Assembly: GCF_019145435.1 (NCBI RefSeq)
Contig: NZ_JAHSTS010000001.1
Location: forward strand, 1,192,001 to 1,256,000
Length of the DNA stretch: 64,000 bases
Direction of reading: 5' to 3'
Origin: Pseudomonas ekonensis
GTDB taxonomy: Bacteria; Pseudomonadota; Gammaproteobacteria; Pseudomonadales; Pseudomonadaceae
A program made the position numbers and the translations under genes. The notes under the pieces are model-generated. The model saw only the letters and a list, made by a program, of their open reading frames with translations, was not told the DNA's origin and made no database searches. Shown in pieces: positions 35,520-45,066 of this stretch; position 1 is the first letter of the stretch; the number at the start of each line of letters is the position of its first letter.

Positions 35520-36287
35520 TCAGCCGAAGCGATAGATGTCCATGCCCAGCGCACCCATGGTGAAGCCCTGATGGGCAACGCTGAACTTGCCTCCGGCGCC
35601 ACGGGCGAAATACAGCGGCAGCAAGTGTTCGTCGCTGGGGTGGCTGCGCACCGCATTCGGCGCCTGCCGGCGGTAATCGTGCAGCGCGGCCTCGTCGTCC
35701 GCCGCCAGCTGGTCGATCATCCAGTCGCGGAAGTCCCGGGCCCAGGGTTCGACGCTGTCCGGGCCGGCATGCCAGTCCAGTTCGCGCAGGTTGTGGGTGA
35801 TGCTGCCGGAGCCGATCAGCAGGATGCCTTCTGCGCGCAGGCCGGCCAGCGCCTGGCCGACCCGGGTCTGCAGCGCCGGGCCGCCGCGGGTGGGCAAAGA
35901 CACCTGCACGATCGGTATGTCTGCCTGCGGATACATCAGCGACAACGGCACCCACACGCCATGGTCGAACGGACGTTGCGGGTCGAGGCGGGCGGGCAGG
36001 CCGTTGGCGATCAGCCGTTCGGCGACTTCGCCGGCCAGTTGCGGATGGCCCGGTGCCGGGTACTGCACCTCGAACAGGGCGCGGGGGAAGCCGCCGAAGT
36101 CATGCCAGGTTTCCGGCTGCGGATGGCTGGCGACCAGCAAATCATGGCTTTCCCAATGGGCGGAAACGATGACGATGGCCTTGGGCCGGGGCATGTCGGC
36201 GGCCAGTCGCGCGAGGGCGGGGCCGCTGGCGCCGGGCTCGAGCGCGAGCATCGGCGAGCCGTGCGAAATGAACAGGCTTGGAAGCAT
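35520..36287 (-). CDS. DODA-type extradiol aromatic ring-opening dioxygenase (LigB family)
   Basis: The 255-residue protein is a class III extradiol dioxygenase. Likely metal ligands are in MLPSLFISHGSP (His9), IVSAHWESHD and GSITHNLREL, and a further conserved His is in HPSDEHLLPLYFA. E. coli YgiD is the closest functionally studied relative and acts on L-DOPA. Substrate is not known here. It is monocistronic and divergent from tpm. Confidence 0.88.
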   Translation of the reverse strand: MLPSLFISHGSPMLALEPGASGPALARLAADMPRPKAIVIVSAHWESHDLLVASHPQPETWHDFGGFPRALFEVQYPAPGHPQLAGEVAERLIANGLPARLDPQRPFDHGVWVPLSLMYPQADIPIVQVSLPTRGGPALQTRVGQALAGLRAEGILLIGSGSITHNLRELDWHAGPDSVEPWARDFRDWMIDQLAADDEAALHDYRRQAPNAVRSHPSDEHLLPLYFARGAGGKFSVAHQGFTMGALGMDIYRFG

Positions 36288-36391
36288 GAAGGGGTTCCTG
36301 AGCGTTAAGATGGGCTCATCTTCATTCAGATCATTGATCTAAATCTAATATAAGTTTTAACGCGTTCTTATCGATTTTTTGGGAGTGATCC

Positions 36392-37048
36392 ATGCAGCCC
36401 GAGTTTTGGCACAAGAAGTGGGAGTCCAATCAGATCGGTTTTCATCTGTCGCAGGTGAACCCGTATCTGCAGCGGCACTGGCCGGATTTGCCCGTGCCGC
36501 CGCAGGGGCGTGTGCTGGTGCCCTTGTGCGGCAAGAGCCTCGATTTGCTGTGGCTGGCCGGGCGTGGTCATCGGGTCTTGGGTGTGGAGTTGTCGCAGAA
36601 GGCCGTCGAGGACTTTTTCAGCGAGCAACGGTTGCAGCCCCAGGTCAGCGAGGAGGGCGCCTTCAAGGTCTACCGGGCCGGTGCGATCGAGTTGATGTGC
36701 GGGGATTTCTTTGCCTTGACGGCGCAGGACGTGGCGGACTGCGCCGCACTGTATGACCGGGCGGCGCTGATCGCCTTGCCTGCGCCGATGCGTGAGCGCT
36801 ATGCGGCGCATCTGCAGGCCATTCTGCCGGCGGGGCTGCAAGGGCTGCTGATCACGCTGGATTACGACCAGGCGCAGATGCCCGGGCCGCCGTTTGCGGT
36901 GGCGGACGCGCAAGTGCAGCGCCTTTTGGGTGACGCATGGCAGGTGCGGATGCTGGAGGAGCAGGACGTGCTGGGGGACAGCTGGAAGTTTGTGCAGGCC
37001 GGGGTGACGCGGCTTGAGGAAAGGGTGTATCGGGTTTCCGGCCGGTAG
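36392..37048 (+). CDS. tpm: Thiopurine S-methyltransferase
   Basis: The 218-residue SAM-dependent enzyme begins [19 protein letters not shown], the bacterial Tpm signature, and has [20 protein letters not shown] for SAM binding. In pseudomonads Tpm confers tellurite resistance and methylates selenium and tellurium oxyanions. GGGAGTGATCC provides the ribosome site. It is convergent with htpX through a shared terminator. Confidence 0.95.
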   Translation: MQPEFWHKKWESNQIGFHLSQVNPYLQRHWPDLPVPPQGRVLVPLCGKSLDLLWLAGRGHRVLGVELSQKAVEDFFSEQRLQPQVSEEGAFKVYRAGAIELMCGDFFALTAQDVADCAALYDRAALIALPAPMRERYAAHLQAILPAGLQGLLITLDYDQAQMPGPPFAVADAQVQRLLGDAWQVRMLEEQDVLGDSWKFVQAGVTRLEERVYRVSGR

Positions 37049-37104
37049 GGGGGCGTTGCCTGACCCGACGAACAGCTCGCCTCAGCCGAAGGGGAAACCG
37101 GATC

Positions 37105-37132
37105 AAAAAAAGGCCCGCATCGCTGCGGGCCT
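37105..37132. terminator. Terminator between tpm and htpX
   Basis: AGGCCCGCA and TGCGGGCCT form a 9-bp stem with a 4-base loop. The T run is stronger on the minus strand, so it mainly serves htpX. Confidence 0.8.
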
Positions 37133-37151
37133 TTCTGTTGTCGCGTGGGAA

Positions 37152-38039
37152 TCAACCGCGACGACGCAGGGCGTCGATGCGTTCTTCCAGCGGCGGGTGG
37201 CTCATGAACATGCGGGCCAGGCCCTGCTTGATGCCGCCGTTGATGCCGAACGCGTTCAGGGTGTCGGGCATGTGCACCGGCAGGCCTTGTTCGGCGCGCA
37301 GGCGTTGCAGGGCGCCGATCATCGCGCTGGTGCCGGCCAGGCGTGCGCCGGCTTCGTCGGCGCGGTATTCGCGCTTGCGCGAGAACCACATCACGATCGC
37401 GCTGGCCAGGATGCCCAGCACCAGTTCGGCGAAGATGGTCGCCACGTAGTAGGCGATGCCCTGGCCTTCTTCGTTCTTGAAGATGACCTTGTCGACGAAG
37501 TTGCCGATGATCCGGGCGAAGAACATCACGAAGGTGTTCACCACGCCCTGGATCAGCGCCAGGGTGACCATGTCGCCGTTGGCGACGTGGCCGATCTCGT
37601 GGGCCAGCACGGCCTTCACTTCATCGGGCGAAAAACGCTCCAGCAGGCCCTGGCTGACGGCCACCAACGCGTCGTTCTTGTTCCAGCCTGTGGCGAAGGC
37701 GTTGGCCTCGTAGGCCGGGAAGATCCCGACTTCGGGCATCTTGATCCCGGCTTCCCGGGACAGTTGCTCGACGGTTTGCAGCAGCCACTGCTCGTGCCGG
37801 GTGCGCGGCTGGCTGATGATCTGGGTGCCGGTGCTCATCTTCGCCATCCACTTGGAGATGAACAGCGAGAACAGGGAGCCGGCGAAACCAAAGACGGCAC
37901 AGAAGACCAGCAGCTGATTGAGGTTGAGGTCAACCCCGTTGGCCGCCATGAACCCGTTGAAGCCGAACAGGCTCAGGGTGATGCTGGCTATCAGCACGAC
38001 CGCCAGGTTAGTGGCCAAGAACAGCAGGATGCGCATCAT
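37152..38039 (-). CDS. htpX: Membrane metalloprotease HtpX
   Basis: The 295-residue M48B protease has two N-terminal TM helices, the zinc motif HEIGH at residues 147-151, two more hydrophobic segments, and the downstream zinc ligand Glu in the [10 protein letters not shown] region. It degrades misfolded membrane proteins together with FtsH. The [14 protein letters not shown] start matches other HtpX proteins. A promoter is visible at 38085-38113. Heat- or envelope-stress control is known in other bacteria; no sigma-32 site is clear here. Confidence 0.96.
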   Translation of the reverse strand: MMRILLFLATNLAVVLIASITLSLFGFNGFMAANGVDLNLNQLLVFCAVFGFAGSLFSLFISKWMAKMSTGTQIISQPRTRHEQWLLQTVEQLSREAGIKMPEVGIFPAYEANAFATGWNKNDALVAVSQGLLERFSPDEVKAVLAHEIGHVANGDMVTLALIQGVVNTFVMFFARIIGNFVDKVIFKNEEGQGIAYYVATIFAELVLGILASAIVMWFSRKREYRADEAGARLAGTSAMIGALQRLRAEQGLPVHMPDTLNAFGINGGIKQGLARMFMSHPPLEERIDALRRRG

Positions 38040-38084
38040 GGTTGTAGAAATCTCCTCAAGCTAAAGATGTAGCGTACTGCGGGG

Positions 38085-38113
38085 TATATAAGGTGCGGCA
38101 CCTGGCGATTCAA
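38085..38113 (-). promoter_or_regulatory. Predicted htpX promoter
   Basis: On the minus strand TTGAAT (38108-38113) and TATATA (38085-38090) are separated by 17 bases. The leader would be about 40 bases. Confidence 0.6.
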
Positions 38114-38221
38114 CCGGGTGACTATTTCAAACTGTGTCCTACAGCGGATTCCGCGACGTTCGCCGCGTTTTCCGTCATCCGTCATCGCTTGGGCGTCGGA
38201 CGACGGCCACCCGCCGACGCG

Positions 38222-38245
38222 GCACCGGCCGTGCATGGCCGGTGC
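38222..38245. repeat. Perfect 9-bp inverted repeat
   Basis: GCACCGGCC and GGCCGGTGC flank a 6-base centre. There is no T tract, so it is not a classical terminator. Confidence 0.6.
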
Positions 38246-38308
38246 GCATCGCAAGTCTAGAAGCTGTTTGGGGGCGGGTGACGCAGAAGTGTTGCTGAAT
38301 CCGTCAAT

Positions 38309-38331
38309 GCGCAACGTTCGGGGCGTTGCGC
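38309..38331. repeat. Perfect 8-bp hairpin after alaA
   Basis: GCGCAACG and CGTTGCGC flank a 7-base loop, 14 bases beyond the alaA stop. It lacks a T run; it may stabilise the 3' end or slow transcription. Confidence 0.5.
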
Positions 38332-38344
38332 AGCGGAGCGCCGG

Positions 38345-39556
38345 TCATTGCCGGTAGGATTTGAGGAAGTTGCCGATCCGGCCGATGGCCATGTCCAGGT
38401 CATCGACCCGCGGCAGGGTGACGACGCGGAAATGGTCAGGCCACGGCCAGTTGAACGCCGTGCCTTGCACCACCAGCAGCTTTTCGGACAGCAGCAGGTC
38501 GAGGACGAACTTTTCGTCGTTGTGGATCGGGCAGACCTTCGGGTCGATCTTGGGGAACGCGTACAGCGCGCCCATCGGCTTGACGCAGCTGACGCCCGGA
38601 ATGTCGTTGAGCAGTTCCCAGGTGCGGTTGCGCTGCTCCAGCAGGCGGCCTTGCGGCAGCACCAGGTCGTTGATGCTCTGGTAGCCGCCCAGGGCGGTCT
38701 GGATGGCGTGCTGGCTCGGCACGTTGGCGCACAGGCGCATGTTGGCCAGCATGTCGATGCCTTCGATGTAGCTCTGGGCGTGGTGCTTGGGCCCGGAGAT
38801 GGCGATCCAGCCGGAGCGGAAACCGGCCACGCGGTACGACTTGGACAGGCCGTTGAAGGTCAGGCACAAAAGGTCCGGCGCCAGCGATGCGGTGCAGATG
38901 TGCACGGCGTCGTCGTAGAGGATCTTGTCGTAGATCTCGTCGGAGAACACCACCAGGTTGTGCTGGCGCGCCAGTTCCAGCATGCCCAGCAGCACTTCCC
39001 TGGAGTACACCGCGCCGGTGGGGTTGTTCGGGTTGATGATCACCAGGGCCTTGGTGTTCGGGGTGATCTTGGCCTTGATGTCGGCCAGGTCAGGGAACCA
39101 GTCGGCGCCTTCGTCGCACAGGTAGTGCACCGGATTGCCGCCGGCCAGGCTCACGGCGGCGGTCCACAGCGGGTAGTCCGGGGCCGGCACCAGCACTTCG
39201 TCGCCGTTGTTGAGCAGCGCCTGCATCGACATCACGATCAGTTCGGAAACGCCGTTGCCCAGGTAGATGTCTTCGATGCCGACGCCTTCGACCTGCTTCT
39301 GCTGGTAGTACTGCATGACGGCCTTGCGCGCGCTGAACAGGCCTTTGGAGTCGCTGTAGCCCTGGGCGGTCGGCAGGTTGCGGATCACATCCTGGAGAAT
39401 TTCGTCCGGCGCTTCGAAACCAAAGGGCGCCGGGTTGCCGATGTTCAGCTTGAGGATGCGGTGGCCTTCCTCTTCCAGGCGTTTGGCGTGCTTGAGCACC
39501 GGGCCGCGAATGTCGTAGCAGACGTTGGCGAGCTTGTTCGATTTGCTGAACTGCAT
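38345..39556 (-). CDS. alaA: Alanine aminotransferase AlaA (class I/II PLP enzyme)
   Basis: The 403-residue enzyme interconverts pyruvate and glutamate with alanine and 2-oxoglutarate. The PLP lysine lies in NGLSKSYRVAGFRSGW. Other motifs are NIGNPAPFGFEAPDEI and VIINPNNPTGAVY, and the carboxylate-binding Arg is in the terminal HFRVVTLP region. The match to E. coli AlaA (YfbQ) is strong. ATG 39556 begins MQFSKSNKLANVCYDIRGP. It is divergent from msrB. Confidence 0.93.
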   Translation of the reverse strand: MQFSKSNKLANVCYDIRGPVLKHAKRLEEEGHRILKLNIGNPAPFGFEAPDEILQDVIRNLPTAQGYSDSKGLFSARKAVMQYYQQKQVEGVGIEDIYLGNGVSELIVMSMQALLNNGDEVLVPAPDYPLWTAAVSLAGGNPVHYLCDEGADWFPDLADIKAKITPNTKALVIINPNNPTGAVYSREVLLGMLELARQHNLVVFSDEIYDKILYDDAVHICTASLAPDLLCLTFNGLSKSYRVAGFRSGWIAISGPKHHAQSYIEGIDMLANMRLCANVPSQHAIQTALGGYQSINDLVLPQGRLLEQRNRTWELLNDIPGVSCVKPMGALYAFPKIDPKVCPIHNDEKFVLDLLLSEKLLVVQGTAFNWPWPDHFRVVTLPRVDDLDMAIGRIGNFLKSYRQ

Positions 39557-39780
39557 GGCGATGTGATCCCGAAAATGAACGATCCAGGCGGCGGGTGGAC
39601 AACCGGACTGGGATTCCTGCGTCTTCGCACAGGAAGGCATTCTGGGCGGCGGTTTCCGGATTTCGTTTGAATGCGCAGGAACCCGCTGCCAGACTGGCGT
39701 GTGACGAGGCGCAATCATACGTGCCGCCCGATCCGTGGAAAAGGTACAGATCGGGCTTTTTCAGCCGCTGAGGTGTGATG

Positions 39781-40176
39781 ATGGAAAAGATCGAAAAAAA
39801 CCTGGAGGAATGGCGTGCGATGCTCGATCCCGAGCAGTTCAATGTGTGCCGCCTGAGCGCCACCGAGCGACCGTTTTCCGGAAAGTACAACGCCACCAAG
39901 ACCGCTGGCGTCTACCAATGCGTCTGCTGCAAGGAGCCGCTGTTCGATTCGACGACCAAGTTCGACTCCGGCTGCGGCTGGCCCAGCTTCTACACGCCGA
40001 TCGGCGAAAGCGCCATGGTCGAGATCCGCGACACGAGCCACGGCATGATCCGCACCGAAGTGAAGTGTGCCCGCTGCGACGCGCATCTGGGCCATGTGTT
40101 CCCCGACGGTCCGCCGCCTACCGGGCTGCGTTACTGCATCAACTCGGTGTGCCTGGATCTGGTGCCGCGCGGGTAG
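39781..40176 (+). CDS. msrB: Peptide methionine (R)-S-oxide reductase MsrB
   Basis: The 131-residue enzyme repairs the R-epimer of methionine sulfoxide in proteins. It has the zinc pairs Cys47-Cys50 and Cys96-Cys99, the motif SGCGWPSF, and the catalytic Cys119 in RYCINS. Resolving Cys candidates are Cys65 and Cys124. GTG 39775 and ATG 39778 are also in frame; GAGG at 39770-39773 best places the start at ATG 39781. It heads a cluster with gpx and ospR. Confidence 0.95.
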   Translation: MEKIEKNLEEWRAMLDPEQFNVCRLSATERPFSGKYNATKTAGVYQCVCCKEPLFDSTTKFDSGCGWPSFYTPIGESAMVEIRDTSHGMIRTEVKCARCDAHLGHVFPDGPPPTGLRYCINSVCLDLVPRG

Positions 40177-40215
40177 GTGTCGTCGGCGATCCGCGGGTCG
40201 CCGTTCGGCAAATTA

Positions 40216-40229
40216 AATTGCACGCAATT
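40216..40229. promoter_or_regulatory. Perfect palindrome over the gpx -35 box, probable OspR operator
   Basis: AATTGC and GCAATT are perfect inverted arms around a 2-base centre. The palindrome covers the -35 hexamer TTGCAC (40218-40223) of the gpx promoter. OspR-type regulators repress by binding here-like A/T-rich palindromes; direct binding is inferred. Confidence 0.55.
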
Positions 40230-40246
40230 CAATTGATCGCTACTTT
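40218..40246 (+). promoter_or_regulatory. Predicted gpx-ospR promoter
   Basis: TTGCAC (40218-40223) and TACTTT (40241-40246) are separated by 17 bases. The start would be about 25 bases before the gpx ATG. Confidence 0.55.
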
Positions 40247-40277
40247 TACCGCTCCTCAACTTTCAAGAGTGCGCACC

Positions 40278-40763
40278 ATGAGCGACAGCCTGCTGAACAT
40301 CCCGTGCACCACCATCAAGGGCGAGCAGAAGACCCTCGCCGATTTCGCCGGCAAGGCGGTGCTGGTGGTGAACACCGCCAGCAAGTGCGGGTTCACCCCG
40401 CAGTACAAAGGGCTGGAGGAACTGTGGCAGAGCTACAGGGACCGCGGCCTGGTGGTGCTGGGGTTCCCGTGCAACCAGTTCGGCAAGCAGGAGCCGGGCA
40501 ACGAAGGCGCGATCAGTGAGTTCTGCGAGCTGAACTACGGCGTCAGTTTCCCGCTGTTCAAGAAGATCGACGTCAACGGCGCCGCTGCGCACCCGTTGTT
40601 CGTGCAGCTCAAGAAGCGTGCGCCGGGGGTGCTGGGCTCCCAGGGCATCAAATGGAACTTCACCAAGTTCCTGATCGGCAAGGACGGCAGCCTGGTCAAG
40701 CGCTTCGCCCCGGCCACCAAGCCGCAGGATCTGCGCCGCGAGATCGAAGACCTGCTCAAATGA
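40278..40763 (+). CDS. gpx: Glutathione peroxidase family protein
   Basis: The 161-residue thiol peroxidase has the peroxidatic Cys37 (NTASKCGFTPQY), a second Cys65 in GFPCNQFGKQEPG, Cys83, and the Trp motif IKWNFTKFLI. It is of the Cys-GPx type, which usually uses thioredoxin. It ends with an ATGA overlap into ospR, so enzyme and regulator are co-translated. In P. aeruginosa the equivalent gene is controlled by OspR. Confidence 0.94.
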   Translation: MSDSLLNIPCTTIKGEQKTLADFAGKAVLVVNTASKCGFTPQYKGLEELWQSYRDRGLVVLGFPCNQFGKQEPGNEGAISEFCELNYGVSFPLFKKIDVNGAAAHPLFVQLKKRAPGVLGSQGIKWNFTKFLIGKDGSLVKRFAPATKPQDLRREIEDLLK

Positions 40764-41204
40764 CCGACCTGCCCGCCGACGCGCTGAAGCTCGACACCCA
40801 GTTGTGCTTCAAGCTGTACGCCGCCTCCCGGGCGGTGATCCGCGCCTACCGGCCGATGCTCGATGAACTCGGCCTGACCTACCCGCAGTACCTGGTGATG
40901 CTGGTGCTGTGGGAGTGGCAGGACCAGGCGCCCGAACAGCCGACCGTCAAGGCGCTGGGCGAGCGCCTGGCGCTGGACTCCGGCACGCTGACCCCGCTGC
41001 TCAAGCGTCTGGAGCAATTGCAGTGGGTGCAGCGCCGGCGTTCGGCGCGGGACGAGCGCGAGGTGCACCTGAGCCTGACGCCGTCCGGACAGGCGCTGCG
41101 CGAGCAGGTCGGGCCGCTCAAGGCGCGGCTGCTGTGCGACAGCGGGGTCGACCTGGACCGGCTCGGCGAACTGCGCGACGGCCTCGATCAGCTGCTGGGC
41201 CTGA

Positions 41205-41221
<17 letters not shown>
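40760..41221 (+). CDS. ospR: OspR/OhrR-type MarR regulator
   Basis: The 153-residue repressor has the reactive Cys16 in LDTQLCFKLYAASR, a second Cys126 and the winged helix LTYPQYLVMLVLWEW with [15 protein letters not shown]. It resembles OhrR but lies with gpx, as OspR does in P. aeruginosa, where it senses oxidative stress through the Cys. ATGA overlap couples it to gpx. Its 3' end overlaps the convergent sagS gene by 17 bases. Confidence 0.9.
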
Positions 41222-43541
<2,320 letters not shown>

Positions 43542-43696
43542 TTCCGTTTCCCTTCGCTGCTCAAGCATAGTCGATCATGTATGGATACCAGGGTTCCCGA
43601 GTCGCCTTGTGACAAGGCCAGGAGCGGGGCTCGAACGTTGTAGGACGCGCATCGCTGCATCGCCATCATCTCTGTGAACGAGCCCGAGGAAAAGAC

Positions 43697-44587
43697 GTGG
43701 ATTCCCGATTGAATGCCTTTCTTGAGCGTGCCGAGTCGGTTCTGGCGCGGATCGAGCCGCTGTTGCCGGCGCCGCGCCCCGTCATCGACTGGAACGCCTG
43801 CCTGGCGGCGCGCTGGCAACGCGACGGCCGCAGCGGTTTTCTGCTGCCGCTGGAGGTCAGCCTCGACATGCGCCTGTCCGACCTGATCGGGGTCGAGCGG
43901 CAACTGGAGCAACTGGGGCAGAACACCCGTCAGTTCCTCGACGGCATGCCCGCCAACCATGCGTTGCTCTGGGGTTCGCGCGGCACCGGCAAGTCGTCCC
44001 TGGTGCGGGCGCTGCTGGCCGAGTATGCCGGGGCCGGGTTGCGGCTGATCGAGATCGAGCGCGATCACCTGGCGGACCTGCCGCGGGTGGTGGAGCAGAT
44101 CGCAAAACTGCCGCAGCGCTTCGTGCTGTTCTGCGATGACCTGTCGTTCGAGGCCGGCGAAGGCGACTACCGGGTGCTCAAGAGCGTGCTGGACGGCTCC
44201 CTGGAGCAGGCACCGGACAACGTGCTGCTGTACGCCACCTCCAACCGTCGCCATCTGGTGCCGGAAAAGGAAAGCGACAACGAAAACTGGAAGCGCGTCG
44301 AAGGCGAGCTTCACCCCAGCGAAGCGGTTGAGGACAAGATCGCCCTGTCGGACCGTTTCGGCCTGTGGCTGTCGTTCTATCCGTTCACCCAGGAACACTT
44401 TCTCGACGTCGTCGAGCACTGGATCGGCCAACTGGCCGCCAAGGCCGGGCTGGCCTGGCAGCGCGACGAAGCGCTGGACATCCTCGCCGTGCGCTGGGCC
44501 ACCGGCCGCGGCAACCGCAACGGACGTTGCGCGTACCAATTCGCCCGTTACTGGGTGGGACTGAAATTGTTGGAGCACAAGGCATGA
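43697..44587 (+). CDS. DUF815 AAA+ ATP-binding protein
   Basis: The 296-residue ATPase has Walker A GSRGTGKSS (residues 93-101), Walker B FVLFCDDLSF and sensor YATSNRRHL. DUF815 is related to the AAA domain of bacterial enhancer-type or replication-linked ATPases; its role is unknown. It overlaps msrC by four bases (ATGA), so the two proteins probably act together or are co-regulated. It is divergent from sagS. Confidence 0.88.
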   Translation: MDSRLNAFLERAESVLARIEPLLPAPRPVIDWNACLAARWQRDGRSGFLLPLEVSLDMRLSDLIGVERQLEQLGQNTRQFLDGMPANHALLWGSRGTGKSSLVRALLAEYAGAGLRLIEIERDHLADLPRVVEQIAKLPQRFVLFCDDLSFEAGEGDYRVLKSVLDGSLEQAPDNVLLYATSNRRHLVPEKESDNENWKRVEGELHPSEAVEDKIALSDRFGLWLSFYPFTQEHFLDVVEHWIGQLAAKAGLAWQRDEALDILAVRWATGRGNRNGRCAYQFARYWVGLKLLEHKA

Positions 44588-45066
44588 TTGATTTGCAGCA
44601 GAGCGGCCAGGGTCTTGAAGGCTACGGCCTGTTGGCCGCGCAACTGGAGTCGCTGCTGGCGGACGAGCGCGATTTCATCGCCAACGCCGCGCAGTTCTCG
44701 GCGTTCCTGTTCACCCAGCTCGATGACCTGAACTGGGCCGGCTTCTACCTCAACCGCAACGAAGAGCTGGTGCTCGGCCCGTTCCAGGGCCAGATCGCTT
44801 GCGTGCGCATCCCGTTCGGCCGGGGCGTGTGCGGCACGGCGGCGGCCAGCCGGCAGACGCAGCGCGTCGAGGACGTCCATGCGTTCCCCGGCCACATCGC
44901 CTGCGACAGCGCGTCGAACAGCGAACTGGTGGTGCCGCTGGTCAAGGACGGGCGCCTGATCGGCGTATTGGACCTGGACAGCCCGAAACTTTCGCGTTTC
45001 GGCGTCGCGGATCAGGCAGGCATCGAGCGTCTGGCCGATATTTTCCTGCGCCTGACCGACTGCTGA
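44584..45066 (+). CDS. msrC: Free methionine-(R)-sulfoxide reductase (GAF domain, YebR-like)
   Basis: The 160-residue GAF protein has the three Cys of free-methionine reductases at 73, 83 and 107. Their spacing (10 and 24) equals that of E. coli Cys84, Cys94 and Cys118. The motif IACVRIPFGRGVCGTA and the HIACDSASNSE region are diagnostic. It reduces the R-sulfoxide of free methionine in the cytosol. It is coupled to the DUF815 gene and abuts the stop of the convergent HD-GYP gene. Confidence 0.92.
   Translation: MIDLQQSGQGLEGYGLLAAQLESLLADERDFIANAAQFSAFLFTQLDDLNWAGFYLNRNEELVLGPFQGQIACVRIPFGRGVCGTAAASRQTQRVEDVHAFPGHIACDSASNSELVVPLVKDGRLIGVLDLDSPKLSRFGVADQAGIERLADIFLRLTDC

Larger units (their letters stand above)
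38040..38344. other. htpX-alaA gap
   Basis: This 305-base gap contains the htpX promoter and two perfect hairpins listed separately. No gene is seen. Confidence 0.5.
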
